From Haplosporangium gracile (taxonomy: Eukaryota > Mortierellomycota > Mortierellomycetes > Mortierellales > Mortierellaceae), in assembly GCA_015499985.1 (NCBI GenBank), contig JAAAUF010000002.1, forward strand, positions 26,040-90,039: a stretch of DNA of 64,000 nucleotides, in the 5' to 3' direction. Below, piece after piece: positions 1 to 10,089 of this stretch. A model generated the notes under the pieces. The model did not search any database. It worked only from the letters and a program-made list of their open reading frames with translations, and was not told the DNA's origin. Made by a program: the position numbers and the translations under genes. The first letter of the stretch is position 1. Each line of letters begins with the position of its first letter.

Positions 1-386
1 TTTTTTTCTTTGCGAGCTGAGTTGGTATATTTTTTTAGATTCTCAAGTGTATGTGGGTATGTGTAAATGTGTATGGGTGGCATTGTCGAATGGCTGAGCA
101 GCATTATGGGGAGCGAAGATCCAATTACTAAGTGGGGGAAAGTGAGAGAGAGAGAGAGAGGCGTGAGGGGGGTATATGCGCATTCATACAGCAGCAGAGG
201 AAGGGTGTTTGTGTATATGTGCAGAACTGTGATTTTCTCTTTCACCTCTCCAGAGCAGTCAAAACGGAAAAAAAAAAAAAGAACAAAGAGCAGGCGGCAG
301 TTTTTTACCCTTTCCTCTCCATTCTCCACACACCCATCCATTCTCCACTCTCTCATTCAAAGAGGAAAAAAAAAAGCACAAACAGG
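1..386. other. 5' flank of the isomerase gene
   Basis: No coding sequence is supported here. The stretch contains a GA microsatellite near 146-162, poly-A tracts, and a pyrimidine-rich run (about 300-360) directly before the start codon at 387. That is the usual look of promoter and 5' leader DNA in this window. The short open frames that cross it are low-complexity. Confidence 0.5.
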
Positions 387-1580
387 ATGCAACGCACACG
401 ATTCGCAAGCCTCTTGTCCAAAACCGCTGCCCGCCAGGCAATGATTCAACAGCAGCAGGGATGGATGACCCCCATGACCCGACCCATGGTGGTCCAACGC
501 TCGTTGGCATCCTTGACCAACGAGCAGCGTCCTCCCTCCGTCAGAGTTACCAAGCACGCTGAGTCACCCGAGGTGGCTTTTATGACCTTGAGCCAGAGCG
601 CCTTCAGCCACGACACCGCCAGGCTTATGATCAAGGTACCACATTAGTACAAGGATTGAACGAAGGCAACGGACCACCTTGGCGGATTATTCCATTCAGG
701 ACGGATGGTTTTATTTTATTTTCAGGGCAACTGATGGCAATTGATTAAGCACTCAATGTTATTGAATTTTCTCTGCTGAATAGGAATGGAAGGCAATGGA
801 GCAGGATCAGTCAGTTCGTGCAGTGATATTGAGGAGTGATCTCAAGTCAATCTTTTGTGCCGGTATCGACTTCAGTGAGTTCATGAAGGGTCCCGAGAGG
901 TAACAGCCACACATGTCCCACAACCAATTGAGTAGCAGGATGAACTAGTGTATGCTCAGAGGCTCATGCTTAGGTGCTAACTGCTTCTACCTTTAACCCT
1001 CTCCCTGAACATTAGTTTCGGCAACTACTGGAGAAGCATCCGTGAGGTGTTTGACGTTATCTACTCTTCCCGTCTCAACACCGCAGCCGCAATGCACGGC
1101 CACAGTTTGGGGCTTGGCTGCGTTCTGGGAATGGCCTGTCAGGATCGGTTCATGGTCGGCAACACCCCCAAACCAGCCACCATCGGCTTGAACGAAGTCG
1201 CTGTCGGTGTTCCCGTGCCCCATTGGTTGGTCGAGCTCTTTGCCCAGATCACATCGCGTCGTCACGCAGAGAGGTTATTGCCCCTGGGTCGTATCCTTTC
1301 TGTCCAGGAGGCTGTTCAGACGGGTCTGGTTGACAAGGCGGATTTCTCGAGCCAGCAGGAAATGGAGGAGTTTGTAGTCCGGTACTTGGTGGGCCGTAAC
1401 AAGGCTCCCCGGGTTGCTCAAGCTGAGACTATGCGTGTAATTCGTTTGAACTTTTTGAACTTTTTCAGGAGCTGTGAGGAGGAGGATGTGACCACGATTG
1501 TGAGGTATGTTCAGGAGGAGGAGGCCCAGTCGGTTCTGAAGGCACAGATCGCCAGACTTGCTGAGAAGGCTAAGCGGTAG
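387..1580 (+). CDS. ECI1: Mitochondrial enoyl-CoA delta isomerase (ECI1/DCI type)
   Basis: Model: join(387..635, 784..899, 1016..1580), 309 aa. All junctions are GT-AG and in phase. The enzyme would shift 3-cis or 3-trans enoyl-CoA double bonds to the 2-trans position, so that unsaturated fatty acids can enter beta-oxidation. The N-terminus is rich in Arg, Ser and Gln and lacks acidic residues at the start, as expected of a mitochondrial presequence. A crotonase fold follows. The oxyanion-hole segment is around residues 145-163 (AAAMHGHSLGLG). LNEVAVG at 180-186 matches the LNE(T)QLG motif of mammalian ECI1, so Glu182 is the likely catalytic residue. The C-terminal helical part is typical of DCI. 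The C-terminus (AKR) is not a clear peroxisomal signal. A 3-hydroxyisobutyryl-CoA hydrolase or a plain hydratase is less likely because of the LNE motif. Confidence 0.88.
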
Positions 1581-2306
1581 ATTGTAGATTGGCTGAGAAA
1601 GAAAAAGAGAGTGTGTGTCGTCTAGGTATGTTAGATCATATTAGAATAACCACTTTTTTTTAATGACCAAGCTCCTTTCTGCCGTTTCGAAGTGTTCATG
1701 AATTGGCGTGCGGAGACGAAAAATGCTTCTTCATAGAAACCAAACAGTTGGACCTCTTGTACCATTGGAGCCAAGAACAAAAAAAAAAAAAAAATAACAA
1801 AAGAAAGGATTTTTTTTTTCTTAACCCCCTCATCTCCTTTCGAAGTTACCTTTTTATATATATATATATGTGTGTCTGTGTCTATGTCTTCATGCCTTTT
1901 GCGTGTAAATGGTAAATGGTGTCTCTTTCTTTAGATTTTCAAATAAGAAAAAAAAAAAAGTTTTTGTACTACAGTAATCGAACCTCATGCAAATCTAGAG
2001 GGGAATGAGTGACTCACCCGTATCATCTTTTAAATGCCTTTTTTTTTTCGGAACAATTTTCAGGATCGAACAAACAAAACGGCCTCCAACCGGAGAATAG
2101 AGTATCTGTGAGATGAGAGAGTGCATTTATTTTACAAAGAGAGCAAGACCAGGGGGGGGAGAGAATGAGATGTGAGCAAAAGGGCATAACTGCAAGGGTA
2201 TGCTTGGTGGGGTAAAGAGAGGGAATGGGAGAGAAACATATCGATATCGTCGGTTATTTCTTTAGGTTTTTTTGTCCTGCGATAAAAAACTAAAGACAAA
2301 GGGTAT
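1581..2306. other. Convergent intergenic region, isomerase / P5C reductase
   Basis: This is the 3' flank of both neighbouring genes. It holds A/T homopolymers (about 1779-1794, 1811-1820, 1949-1960) and a short TA/TG run near 1857-1880. I see no coding or RNA gene. Confidence 0.5.
2126..2131 (-). terminator. Poly(A) signal candidate, P5C reductase
   Basis: TTTATT on the + strand is AATAAA on the minus strand. It lies about 176 nt past the stop codon of the P5C reductase gene. Confidence 0.35.
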
Positions 2307-3296
2307 CTAAAGTTTGGCGCCTCCAAGCTCCTTGGCAAGGGTACGACTCCTGGCATCGGCAGCAGTAACACCCTTTTGGACCAGATCCCGGAACCCACCG
2401 GCCTCAAAGGCTTTGATCGCAGCATCGGTGGTTCCCTGGGGGGAAGTGACCTTGATGCGAAGCGTCTCCAGATCATCCGAGCTCAACTGAGCCATCTTGG
2501 CGGCTCCCAGACAGGTTTGGATGGTCAATGCCTTGGCAGTGGCCCTGTCCATGCCCAGCTTGACGCCAGCCTCCTCCATGGCCTCCATCATCAAGAAAAA
2601 GTAAGCGGGTCCTGATCCTGAGATGCCTGTCACGGTGTCGATCAGCGATTCGGTCTCGACCCAAGACACCTGCTTGGAGACGGCGGCCATGAGCGACTCG
2701 GCCACTTCGCGATGTTCAGCCGTTGCCTCGGCGGTCGCATACATTCCTGCGGCGCCCTCGAGGACCAAGGCGGGGGTGTTGGGCATGACACGGATGACGG
2801 GGGGCAACTTGACCGATCCAGCGGCAAGTGCTTCCTCATCGACTCCATCGGCCATGAACCGTGCGATCGCGTTAGTCTCGATACCAGCGGCGATCGAGAT
2901 GACAAGGGGCTGGAGGGCACGAAGAGCAGGGGCAAGCTCGACAACGACGTTCCTCAAGACCTGGGGCTTGACAGCCAAGATGACCACCTCGGCGGAGGCG
3001 AAATCGGTCGAGGCTGCGGTGGCATTGACTTGGATAGATCCGTCCTGGATCAGCGATTGTGTGGTGGAGGCAGATTTAGATCCTTGGACGGCAAGGCGGT
3101 TGGCGTCGGAGCCGGAAAGGGTTTGAAGACCGGGGTATTTGGATTGAAGGAATTCACAGCGAGCCTGGATAGGTTCTGAGACGACGCATTGGGAGAGAGG
3201 GTAGCCACAGGCGAGGAGTCCACCGAGGATGGCCTCGGCCATGTTTCCGCCGCCGATGAAGGCAAGTCTTCCTTGATGTTGCTGTTGCTGGGTCAT
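2307..3296 (-). CDS. PRO3: Pyrroline-5-carboxylate reductase
   Basis: A single exon encodes 329 aa. The enzyme reduces 1-pyrroline-5-carboxylate to proline with NAD(P)H, the last step of proline synthesis. The N-terminal Rossmann motif is GGGNMAEAILGG at about residues 15-26. The middle has the family's VKPQ segment, and the C-terminal dimerisation and active-site helices carry SGSGPAYFF and SPQGTT(D)AAI near residues 230 and 290. Length is slightly above the bacterial ProC (about 270 aa) because of a Gln/His-rich start and a Ser-rich insertion near residues 70-95. No mitochondrial presequence is evident, so a cytosolic location (as for yeast Pro3) is inferred. The gene lies convergent with the isomerase gene and divergent from the Q-rich gene that begins at 3890. 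Confidence 0.95.
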   Translation of the reverse strand: MTQQQQHQGRLAFIGGGNMAEAILGGLLACGYPLSQCVVSEPIQARCEFLQSKYPGLQTLSGSDANRLAVQGSKSASTTQSLIQDGSIQVNATAASTDFASAEVVILAVKPQVLRNVVVELAPALRALQPLVISIAAGIETNAIARFMADGVDEEALAAGSVKLPPVIRVMPNTPALVLEGAAGMYATAEATAEHREVAESLMAAVSKQVSWVETESLIDTVTGISGSGPAYFFLMMEAMEEAGVKLGMDRATAKALTIQTCLGAAKMAQLSSDDLETLRIKVTSPQGTTDAAIKAFEAGGFRDLVQKGVTAADARSRTLAKELGGAKL

Positions 3297-3889
3297 TGTT
3301 GTGTATGTGTGTGTTGAGTTGGTGTGGATATTGGTCCTTGAAATCGGATGACTGATCGATCGATTGACTGAGGCGGGTGAAAGTGTGGGTGAGAGAGAGA
3401 GAGAGTTATGTGGATGAAGAGATGAAAAAGATAAAAAAAAAAAAAATATAAAATAACAACCCTCTCTTTTTTATATGAGGTCAATTGTACTAAACAATAT
3501 ACCAGACAAGACAAATGGACCTGATCCAGCAGATCCGCGCACCAAGACATCAAAAAATGAACAAAAGGGCGATTTGTCTCTTGTCTCTTGCTGCCTGCGG
3601 GCTGTGTCTTGGGTGAGTCGCTCATGAATCGCTTTTGTATGGGCCGACTACGAGATGAAAAAAAACCAGTCCAGAGAAGTGGTGCAGTTGATCACGTGAA
3701 ATGTCGATCCCCCCTTTTTTTTAGTAACACGTTTTTTCACAGTTCGGTGGCGAGGAACAGACAACTTTTTTTTTTTTACTGCGTTTTGAGTCGTTACAAT
3801 TCATTCCCATCTTTAACTTCATGCTCACCTCCTTCACCTCCTCACCCTCATCCACCGCAACATCCCCTTCAATCGAATATGACCCAACC
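3297..3889. promoter_or_regulatory. Divergent promoter region, P5C reductase / Q-rich gene
   Basis: About 590 bp separate two head-to-head start codons. The stretch has a GA run (about 3391-3404), poly-A and poly-T tracts and a pyrimidine-rich segment before 3890. No coding sequence is supported. The promoter role is inferred from gene orientation only. Confidence 0.4.
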
Positions 3890-5582
3890 ATGGATAGCAC
3901 CAAACCCATCACCGACAAAAAACGCGCCAGACCAAAGGACGACACAACTCGCGCTCGCAAAAAAGTCGCCTCCGAGCTCATGGCATTCGAGTAACGTCTC
4001 ACTTTGAATGCCCTTTTGCTTTGATTACCAAAGGAGGAGAAATAGTTCCGCTTTCAAAGAGTGTGCTTTGAGAAGTATCGTCAACTTTCTCTCTTATTTT
4101 TGTCGTTTTCGATCTACTACTGAAAACACTCCTGGATAATTCACCTTCTCACGCCCCATCTATCTGTTGTCAATCAAAAAAAGGAGAAGAGACGTCAAAT
4201 ACAATTAGATGATTCTCGGTAGCTAACGAACATGCCCACCTTTGTTGCCCTCGTTTACCTTTCTCACAACTTTAGGTTCGAGTCATTGTCATTAAGCAGC
4301 AATAACAGTAACGGTGGTTCAACAATCCGAGTGGATTACAATGATGGGACAGACAGTCCAAGCTCGCCTCAGCGACACCCTTCTGTTCAGCGTCAGGTTG
4401 TTCACAGTTCACAGGAGAATCAAGCGCAGCGGGACCAGGAATTTGCCCATTCTATCACTATTCACAACCAAAACATCCAGCAGCAACAGTTAATCCATCA
4501 ACAACAACAACAAGAAGAGCAGCAGCAGCAGGAGCAACTGTGCCAATTTCAGTCCCATCCGCAGCGGAGTCGTGCAATGAGCTCTCCGATAGCTCCTGAT
4601 CGTACAGCGCATGGCAAGTTGACAGGATCCAGGCCTTTCGAGTCAAATCAGAGCGCTGCAGTATCATCATCGTCGTCATCATCGTCGTCGTCATCCAGTG
4701 CCAGTTCTTCTTCTCGCCCCTCAGAGCAGCAGACAGGGAGAATGCAACAACACTCGACCAGTCAACTTGGCTCACTCTCACAGTTATCTTATTCGCCCCT
4801 TTCGCCACCAATGTCACCACCATTGCAACCACCGACTGCGATGGATATCTCTATGTCCATGGATGAAGGGACAACTGACATCCCAAAGAAAAAACCTACT
4901 GTTCAGCATTCTCCGGCAGCTGGCAGCACGAACGACTCGCCATCCCAAGCTAAAGTTTTGAACCTACGACAGCGGAAATGGAACAGTGTCAGCAAAGAGT
5001 GGCAGGAGTGGCACGATGTCCAAGCGACCCACGCGTCCGACTTGCCCAGCCCTCCAAGTCAGCAAGCTCAATCTCAACCTCCACCCCCTACTACAACTGC
5101 CGTCCCAAGAACATCAGCCACTGACGTTGCCGTTTTGGGCCGTCCTACCAATGGTAACCATCTTGGTCATGTTATGATGTAGATATTTTATCCACAAAAG
5201 ATGAAGACTGTAACTCACCAAGACGATATTTTTTGTTGGGTGTATGTATCCTTCTTTCGTAATATTAGTACATACCTCATCAGGAACGGGAGCGGAGTCA
5301 GTTACGGACATGCAGAGGAGGACATCATCACAGCAGCTGCAGCTGCAGCTGCAGCAGAACACTTCTGGATCTTTATCCAACCACCATCACAACAACCAAC
5401 ATCAGGGGAAAGAAGACAGTCTAGGCCGACAAAGATCACTCCACGAGTCAAGAGACAAATACAATGCAGGACATATACAGGATGACTCTAGGACCTCTTT
5501 TGGATCGCGGGCACGATCATTCAGCGAAACCAACATCTACCCTTATACCCAATACCAAGATTATCAACAACAACAACAACAA

Positions 5583-5617
<35 letters not shown>

Positions 5618-6452
5618 ACAGCAGCAACAACAAAGTCAACCACAGCAGCAGCAGCACCTTGCACATCAGCAGTTCAATCAGCTTTCGACACCGTCGTCCT
5701 ATTTCCCTTCACAGCAGTGGAACAATGATGTTTTAGGGACTGCTGATCAACCGCATCAGCATCAACGCCACGATGCACACGCTCGGCAGCCTGTTCAGGA
5801 AACAGTGCACCTAAGACATCCTCCCCGACATCACAGCGACCACCTATACTCGCACCATGGCGATGCATGGATAGGTCATGGGACTACTGAGAATGCATCG
5901 TCTCGTCTTGGTCATTCACCTCGGTTGCGTCATTCTGTATCTGGCTCTTCGGGCTCTGTGCGTCCACAGTCCCCGTGGATGGATCTGACAATGACGGCAT
6001 TGGACGGAACTGTGAACACTCCAAGCGATCAATTCTCACGGCACGCTTCAAATACGAATTCGACTGCAGGAGGAGGAGGGCCAGCTGGAAGTTCGTCACA
6101 TGGACATGGTCAACGACTTGAAGAAATGTCGTCCTGGAATCAACATTTGCAAAAGACCCAGAGTGGATACCGAGAGAGTCTGGGGATTACGCGGCATGGC
6201 GGTTATGGTCGGTCAAGTCCGGTGCAATATAGCCAACATCACCTTCATCACCAGCACTATAGTCAAGAGGATGTGTCGATGGGAGAGGAAGCTGTCCGAC
6301 TCATGCCGTCGAGATCGTCATCCCCTTCGCCTTGTCTGTCGATGGCTCCTACTATCACGCGGCCGCTGAGCATTTCTTTTTCGCATCTCACGGGTGCCAA
6401 TATGTTGGCAGATCTTGCTGAGCACGAGTGCGATGAAGACATGGAGCTCTGA
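3890..6452 (+). CDS. Gln/Ser-rich protein of unknown function
   Basis: Model: join(3890..3990, 4276..5153, 5284..6452), 715 aa. The junctions are GT-AG and the phases agree (2 then 1). I do not recognise the family. The first exon is strongly basic (KKRARPK...RARKK), a possible nuclear localisation signal. The middle has Gln- and Ser-rich runs, including a serine tract near 4661-4720. A short non-repetitive block, LNLRQRKWNSVSKEWQEWHD, lies at about 4960-5021 and looks like the only folded or conserved part. A 23-residue polyglutamine run follows in exon 3, then His/Ser-rich sequence with several SP sites, and an acidic C-terminus (AEHECDEDMEL). The composition suggests a nuclear or transcription-related regulator, but this is inference. 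The first junction is the least certain, because an extra exon could hide in the 285-nt intron. Confidence 0.6.
5565..5633 (+). repeat. CAA/CAG repeat coding polyglutamine (23 codons)
   Basis: An uninterrupted run of CAA and CAG codons lies in exon 3 of the Q-rich gene. The two codons are mixed in blocks, so the tract is not a pure triplet microsatellite throughout. Confidence 0.95.
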
Positions 6453-6560
6453 TTGCATTGATAGCTGGATGTACATTTTTTTTTCTTCCGTGTTGCTTGT
6501 AGATATTAGCCTTTATTATTATTACTTTGTCATGATGCGCATAAATACAATGTATTGTTT

Positions 6561-6622
6561 GTATGTTTAGAGGTAGAGGAGTATATTGTATGTTTATAGG
6601 TAGAGGAGTATATTGTATGTTT
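6561..6622. repeat. 27-bp tandem repeat, about 2.3 copies
   Basis: A 27-bp unit (gtatgttt-a-g-aggtagagg...) occurs at 6561-6587 and 6588-6614 with one mismatch, followed by the first 8 bases of a third copy. It lies between the 3' ends of the convergent Q-rich and LPMO-like genes and overlaps no coding sequence. Confidence 0.9.
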
Positions 6623-6624
6623 GG

Positions 6625-7633
6625 TCAGCGGGTAGCATTGACGGCATGGGCGTTGACATAGACATCTGAACGGACACCACGACCGAACCGTTTCCTCAAA
6701 TGTCTCGACCCGCCACCTGTCTCAAACTCTGCAGCCTTTCCAACAAACTCTCCAGTCCTCGAACAGGGTTCCAAGCTTTGACTCAACAGATCGTCAGCCC
6801 TGGGGTTCGGAGGCCGTTGGTCACCGAAAGAACAGTCTCCAACCCGGTTGGAACTCCAGTACTTGCAGACATCCGTCCCGGGGTTCGAGGCATCCCCTCC
6901 TTGCCAAACACGCTGATCTCCTAATGATCCCCTAGGGACTAGGTCACTCCCGCCCTGGACCATGTAATCAGTACAGGTATAATACTCCCCGAACCCGGCC
7001 TCGGGTTGCCCATAATAAACTCCACCACCGTACCAGATCCATTGCAATGTCGCCTTGCCATCGGGCAGGTCCTGAGGGACCGTAAAGCTAGTTGAGCAAA
7101 GCCCATCGCCCGGCCCGTTCATATGTCCAAGAAAAGGATCATTAGGATCGTCAGGACCACAGTTGGATTCGTAACACAAGAATTTTGAAGCGTTGGCGGC
7201 GTTGAAGGCTGCCCAGTCGTCGGATTCTTCAAAGGGGACCATGGTGAGACGGACAAATCCGCCAGGGTGGTTAAAACGTTGCCAACTGATGCTTAAGGTG
7301 TCGCCCCGGCGGATTGTTTGGACGGGGTATGTTGGATCGTTTAGAATTGGGGACAGGGAGCGTTTTGAATCGCAAGGGCCGTGGCATCCAAATCCTGAGG
7401 CTATTTTTGTTGATAGGTGAAGTAAGGATGGATGACGAGGTGTGAGAATGGATGAGCCAGAGTGGAGAGTGTGTAGGTAAGTAGTTTGATGAGAGGAAGA
7501 CGAGGAAAGACTTACCACAAGTTCCCCACCATTCGACGTTTCCTCGTCCTCGAGGAATAGTCATCATGGAGTGGGCGTAGACTTGACTGGCGAGAAGTGC
7601 ACAACTGAGGAGCGAGATGATAACAGGCCTCAT
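6625..7633 (-). CDS. Secreted copper LPMO-like protein
   Basis: Model: complement(join(6625..7400, 7516..7633)), 297 aa, one GT-AG intron (phase 1). A 20-residue signal peptide ends in ...SQVYA, so the mature chain begins with His21 (HSMMTIPRGRGN). An N-terminal histidine of this kind is half of the copper His-brace in lytic polysaccharide monooxygenases. A second histidine, His84, lies in FNHPGGFVRL, which resembles the second-His region (HGG-F) of AA16-type enzymes. GEYYTCTDYMV near residue 190 fits the C-terminal strand with the axial aromatic residue. Several Cys residues (GTC, GC, GPC, LC, NCG) are consistent with disulfides. The C-terminal 90 residues are low-complexity and basic. If active it would oxidise chitin, cellulose or a related polysaccharide outside the cell. 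The exact AA family is unclear to me, and the substrate cannot be read from the sequence. Confidence 0.75.
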
Positions 7634-8717
7634 GATACAAAAAAAGTTGACAATGGGCGATATGAATGAAGAAAGTGTGTGTGTATGTGTGTGTGTGTGG
7701 GGGGGGGGAGGGGGGGAGAGAAGGATGTTGAGTGGGGAGTGAGTGAGAACTGGAAAAGGTCATTGACAAGGGTCTTCTTATAGTAGGCGGTAGATGTCTG
7801 GCTACTAAAGGATCTTTTGATGTTTGGTTGCAAACGAGTGATGTATATCTCAACTAGCTGCCAGGCAGAGAAAGATAAGATTTTTTTTAGCCAGTTTGGA
7901 GTAGTTGAATTAAGGGATAAGTGGGAGCTGGAAATAAGTAGGTCAACTACATATGATGAATTGTTTAAGGGTCCAGGTCGGTCGTTATAGTATAGAAAGT
8001 TGTAACAAACACGGATCTAGTGAAGGCCAGAATTCTGGTAGTGTATGGATTAGTCTATTGAAAAAATGGCCGTGGAGACTGAACGCGTTGCGTTTCATCT
8101 CTTTCTTTCCATTAACAAGCAACAGTACTAAGTAAATAGGTTTTTACTGCACAAATGGGAAAACAAACGAGTCTTTTCTGAATAGTTTATTACTTCGTTC
8201 CACGCGAGCATGAGAGAAAGGCCCAAGGATGGCCTCACAATCGTACTCCAAGAAGAGGCATACCTTTTTTTTTTTGAGGCGTTGGGCGAGCACTAGCACG
8301 ATGTTTGAAGTTGCGTGATGACGACGAACGCGATTGTCGGCCTGTGTTTTTGTTTGTTCCAATTGAATGTGCCCCTGAACTGCGTGGGCGTGGTGTTGTC
8401 CTTTGTGCCGTTTACTTTATTGTCAGGGGTAAAGATTCTTGTCCAATGTGTGTTCAAAGGGAAACACGTCCCCTGTCCACAAGATGCGTGAGATCCCTTG
8501 AAATCCACGCCTCCGAATCCGTGAGCACGAGAACTCAGTGAGCACCGTGACTGCACTCCCTTCACGCAATCGCCGAAAAGAAGGAAAAGATGGAGAGAGA
8601 AGGGGTTAGAACAAAAGGGAGAGAATCATCACTCGCTTTTGTCTCTCTTTTCTTCTTTTCTTCATTTCTTCATCCTACACACCACCTCTTCTCAACTTCA
8701 TTCATTCATAACCAACA
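7634..8717. other. Intergenic region, LPMO-like / FKBP12 (divergent)
   Basis: About 1.1 kb separates two head-to-head start codons. It has a GT/G-rich run at about 7675-7720 near the LPMO-like gene and a TC-rich leader before 8718. Open frames inside it are short and show no family resemblance. Confidence 0.45.
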
Positions 8718-9558
8718 ATGGGCGTTACCAAGACTGTCATCTCCAAAGGAGACGAAACCAACTACCCCAAGAAGAACGACACCGTCACCATGCACTGTAA
8801 GTCTTTCTTCTACTTTGCCTTCTTCACTCTTAGTCCTCGGCGCCAGTATTCTATGTCTTGTCGAAAACACTGCGTTGTTCACTCGTTACGCACTGTTCAA
8901 GCAAGCAACCCCATACTCACAAAGGTTCTTCTTTCTTGTTGTTCTCTATCCCCTCCGTTGTATCCGTACTATCTCGGGGGACTTCTTATCATAAACAGAC
9001 GTCGGAACTGTAAGTCAATCACAACCTGTGTCTTTGTCAAGTCCAGTCGAGGCGTTTCTCTTTACGTGCTTTTGTTTGCTTCCCTCCTTTCATTGTTCTG
9101 TTCGACAGTGGTGATGATACGCTATTGTTTTTTTTTGACAAGGGCAACATCCATTACATTTCTGCCAAAAATTAGCTTGCCGATGGAAGCAAGTTCGATT
9201 CCTCCCGCGACCGTAACAAGCCCTTCATCACCCAGATCGGCATTGGTCGCGTCATCCGGGGTTGGGATGAGGGTACGTCTCCTTTTTTTTGTTTTGGTCG
9301 CATACGACAAAGTTGAGGACAGAAAAATGAATGTGAGGAGACCATGCATGTTTGTACAGGACACTCAAGCGCTTATTTTGTACTGACATGGTCTCTGTTT
9401 TATCTTCATCGTTCGTAGGTGTCCCACAGATGTCTCTTGGTGAGAAGGCTGTCTTGAAGATCAGCTCCGACTATGGCTATGGTCCCGATGGATACCCACC
9501 AGTCATCCCTCAGAACGCCGAATTGACCTTTGAGGTCGAGCTCCTCAAGATCAACTAA
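8718..9558 (+). CDS. FPR1: FKBP12-type peptidyl-prolyl isomerase
   Basis: Model: join(8718..8796, 8999..9009, 9176..9272, 9419..9558), 108 aa, the standard FKBP12 length. Exon 2 is only 11 nt and is required to restore HYVGTL, the conserved HYxGxL strand. The next exon gives [11 protein letters not shown] and VIRGWDEG, and the last gives MSLGEKA, YGYG and FEVELLKI. All match the FK506- and rapamycin-binding pocket residues of FKBP12 (Tyr, Phe, Asp, Val-Ile, Trp, Tyr). The protein catalyses cis-trans isomerisation of X-Pro bonds in the cytosol and nucleus. In other fungi it is the receptor through which FK506 inhibits calcineurin and rapamycin inhibits TOR. All introns are GT-AG. Confidence 0.95.
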
Positions 9559-9977
9559 GTGTAGCTCTTCTTTGAGATTCTTTGTTCTTATTATACTTTA
9601 CTCTTTTCACTCTCAAGCAGCGTGTTTGCTTATTTACCGATAACAGCAACATAAACAGCCGTACTACTCCGAAGCGAAAAAGAAATGTTGTTGTTATTTA
9701 AAGGATGCGGAAACGGTTTTTGACAATCATATCGATTGTGGGAAGCAACAGCAAAATGGAAAATGAATGTGTTTGTGGTTGCTCCGCATGGGTCTGTCTG
9801 TTTTCTGAGTCGGACTTTCTTGCACTGTGCGCAGAAATGCATTTTGGGGCAAAGAGCAAAATTTATTGTCGCCCTCGGTGATCTTTTTCTTTTTTTTTCT
9901 CTCTCTCTTTTTCTTTCGTCTTTCATTCCTTTACTCACGCACAAACTCATCACCAACAAGACTTTTTCAGTTCAGCC
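9559..9977. other. Intergenic region upstream of the FYVE gene
   Basis: This is the 3' flank of FKBP12 and the promoter of the next gene. A poly-pyrimidine tract at about 9886-9930 precedes the start at 9978. No gene is seen. Confidence 0.45.
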
Positions 9978-10058
9978 ATGGCACAACCTCAACAACACTC
10001 GCAACTGCCACCGCAGTACCGTCAGGCATTACTCGAACAACAGCAAAGACAACAACAG

Positions 10059-10089
<31 letters not shown>

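Noticed and set aside
9186..9200. tRNA B-box-like motif (GTTCGATTCC)
   Set aside because: It lies inside the FKBP12 exon for KFDSSR, with no matching A box or cloverleaf.
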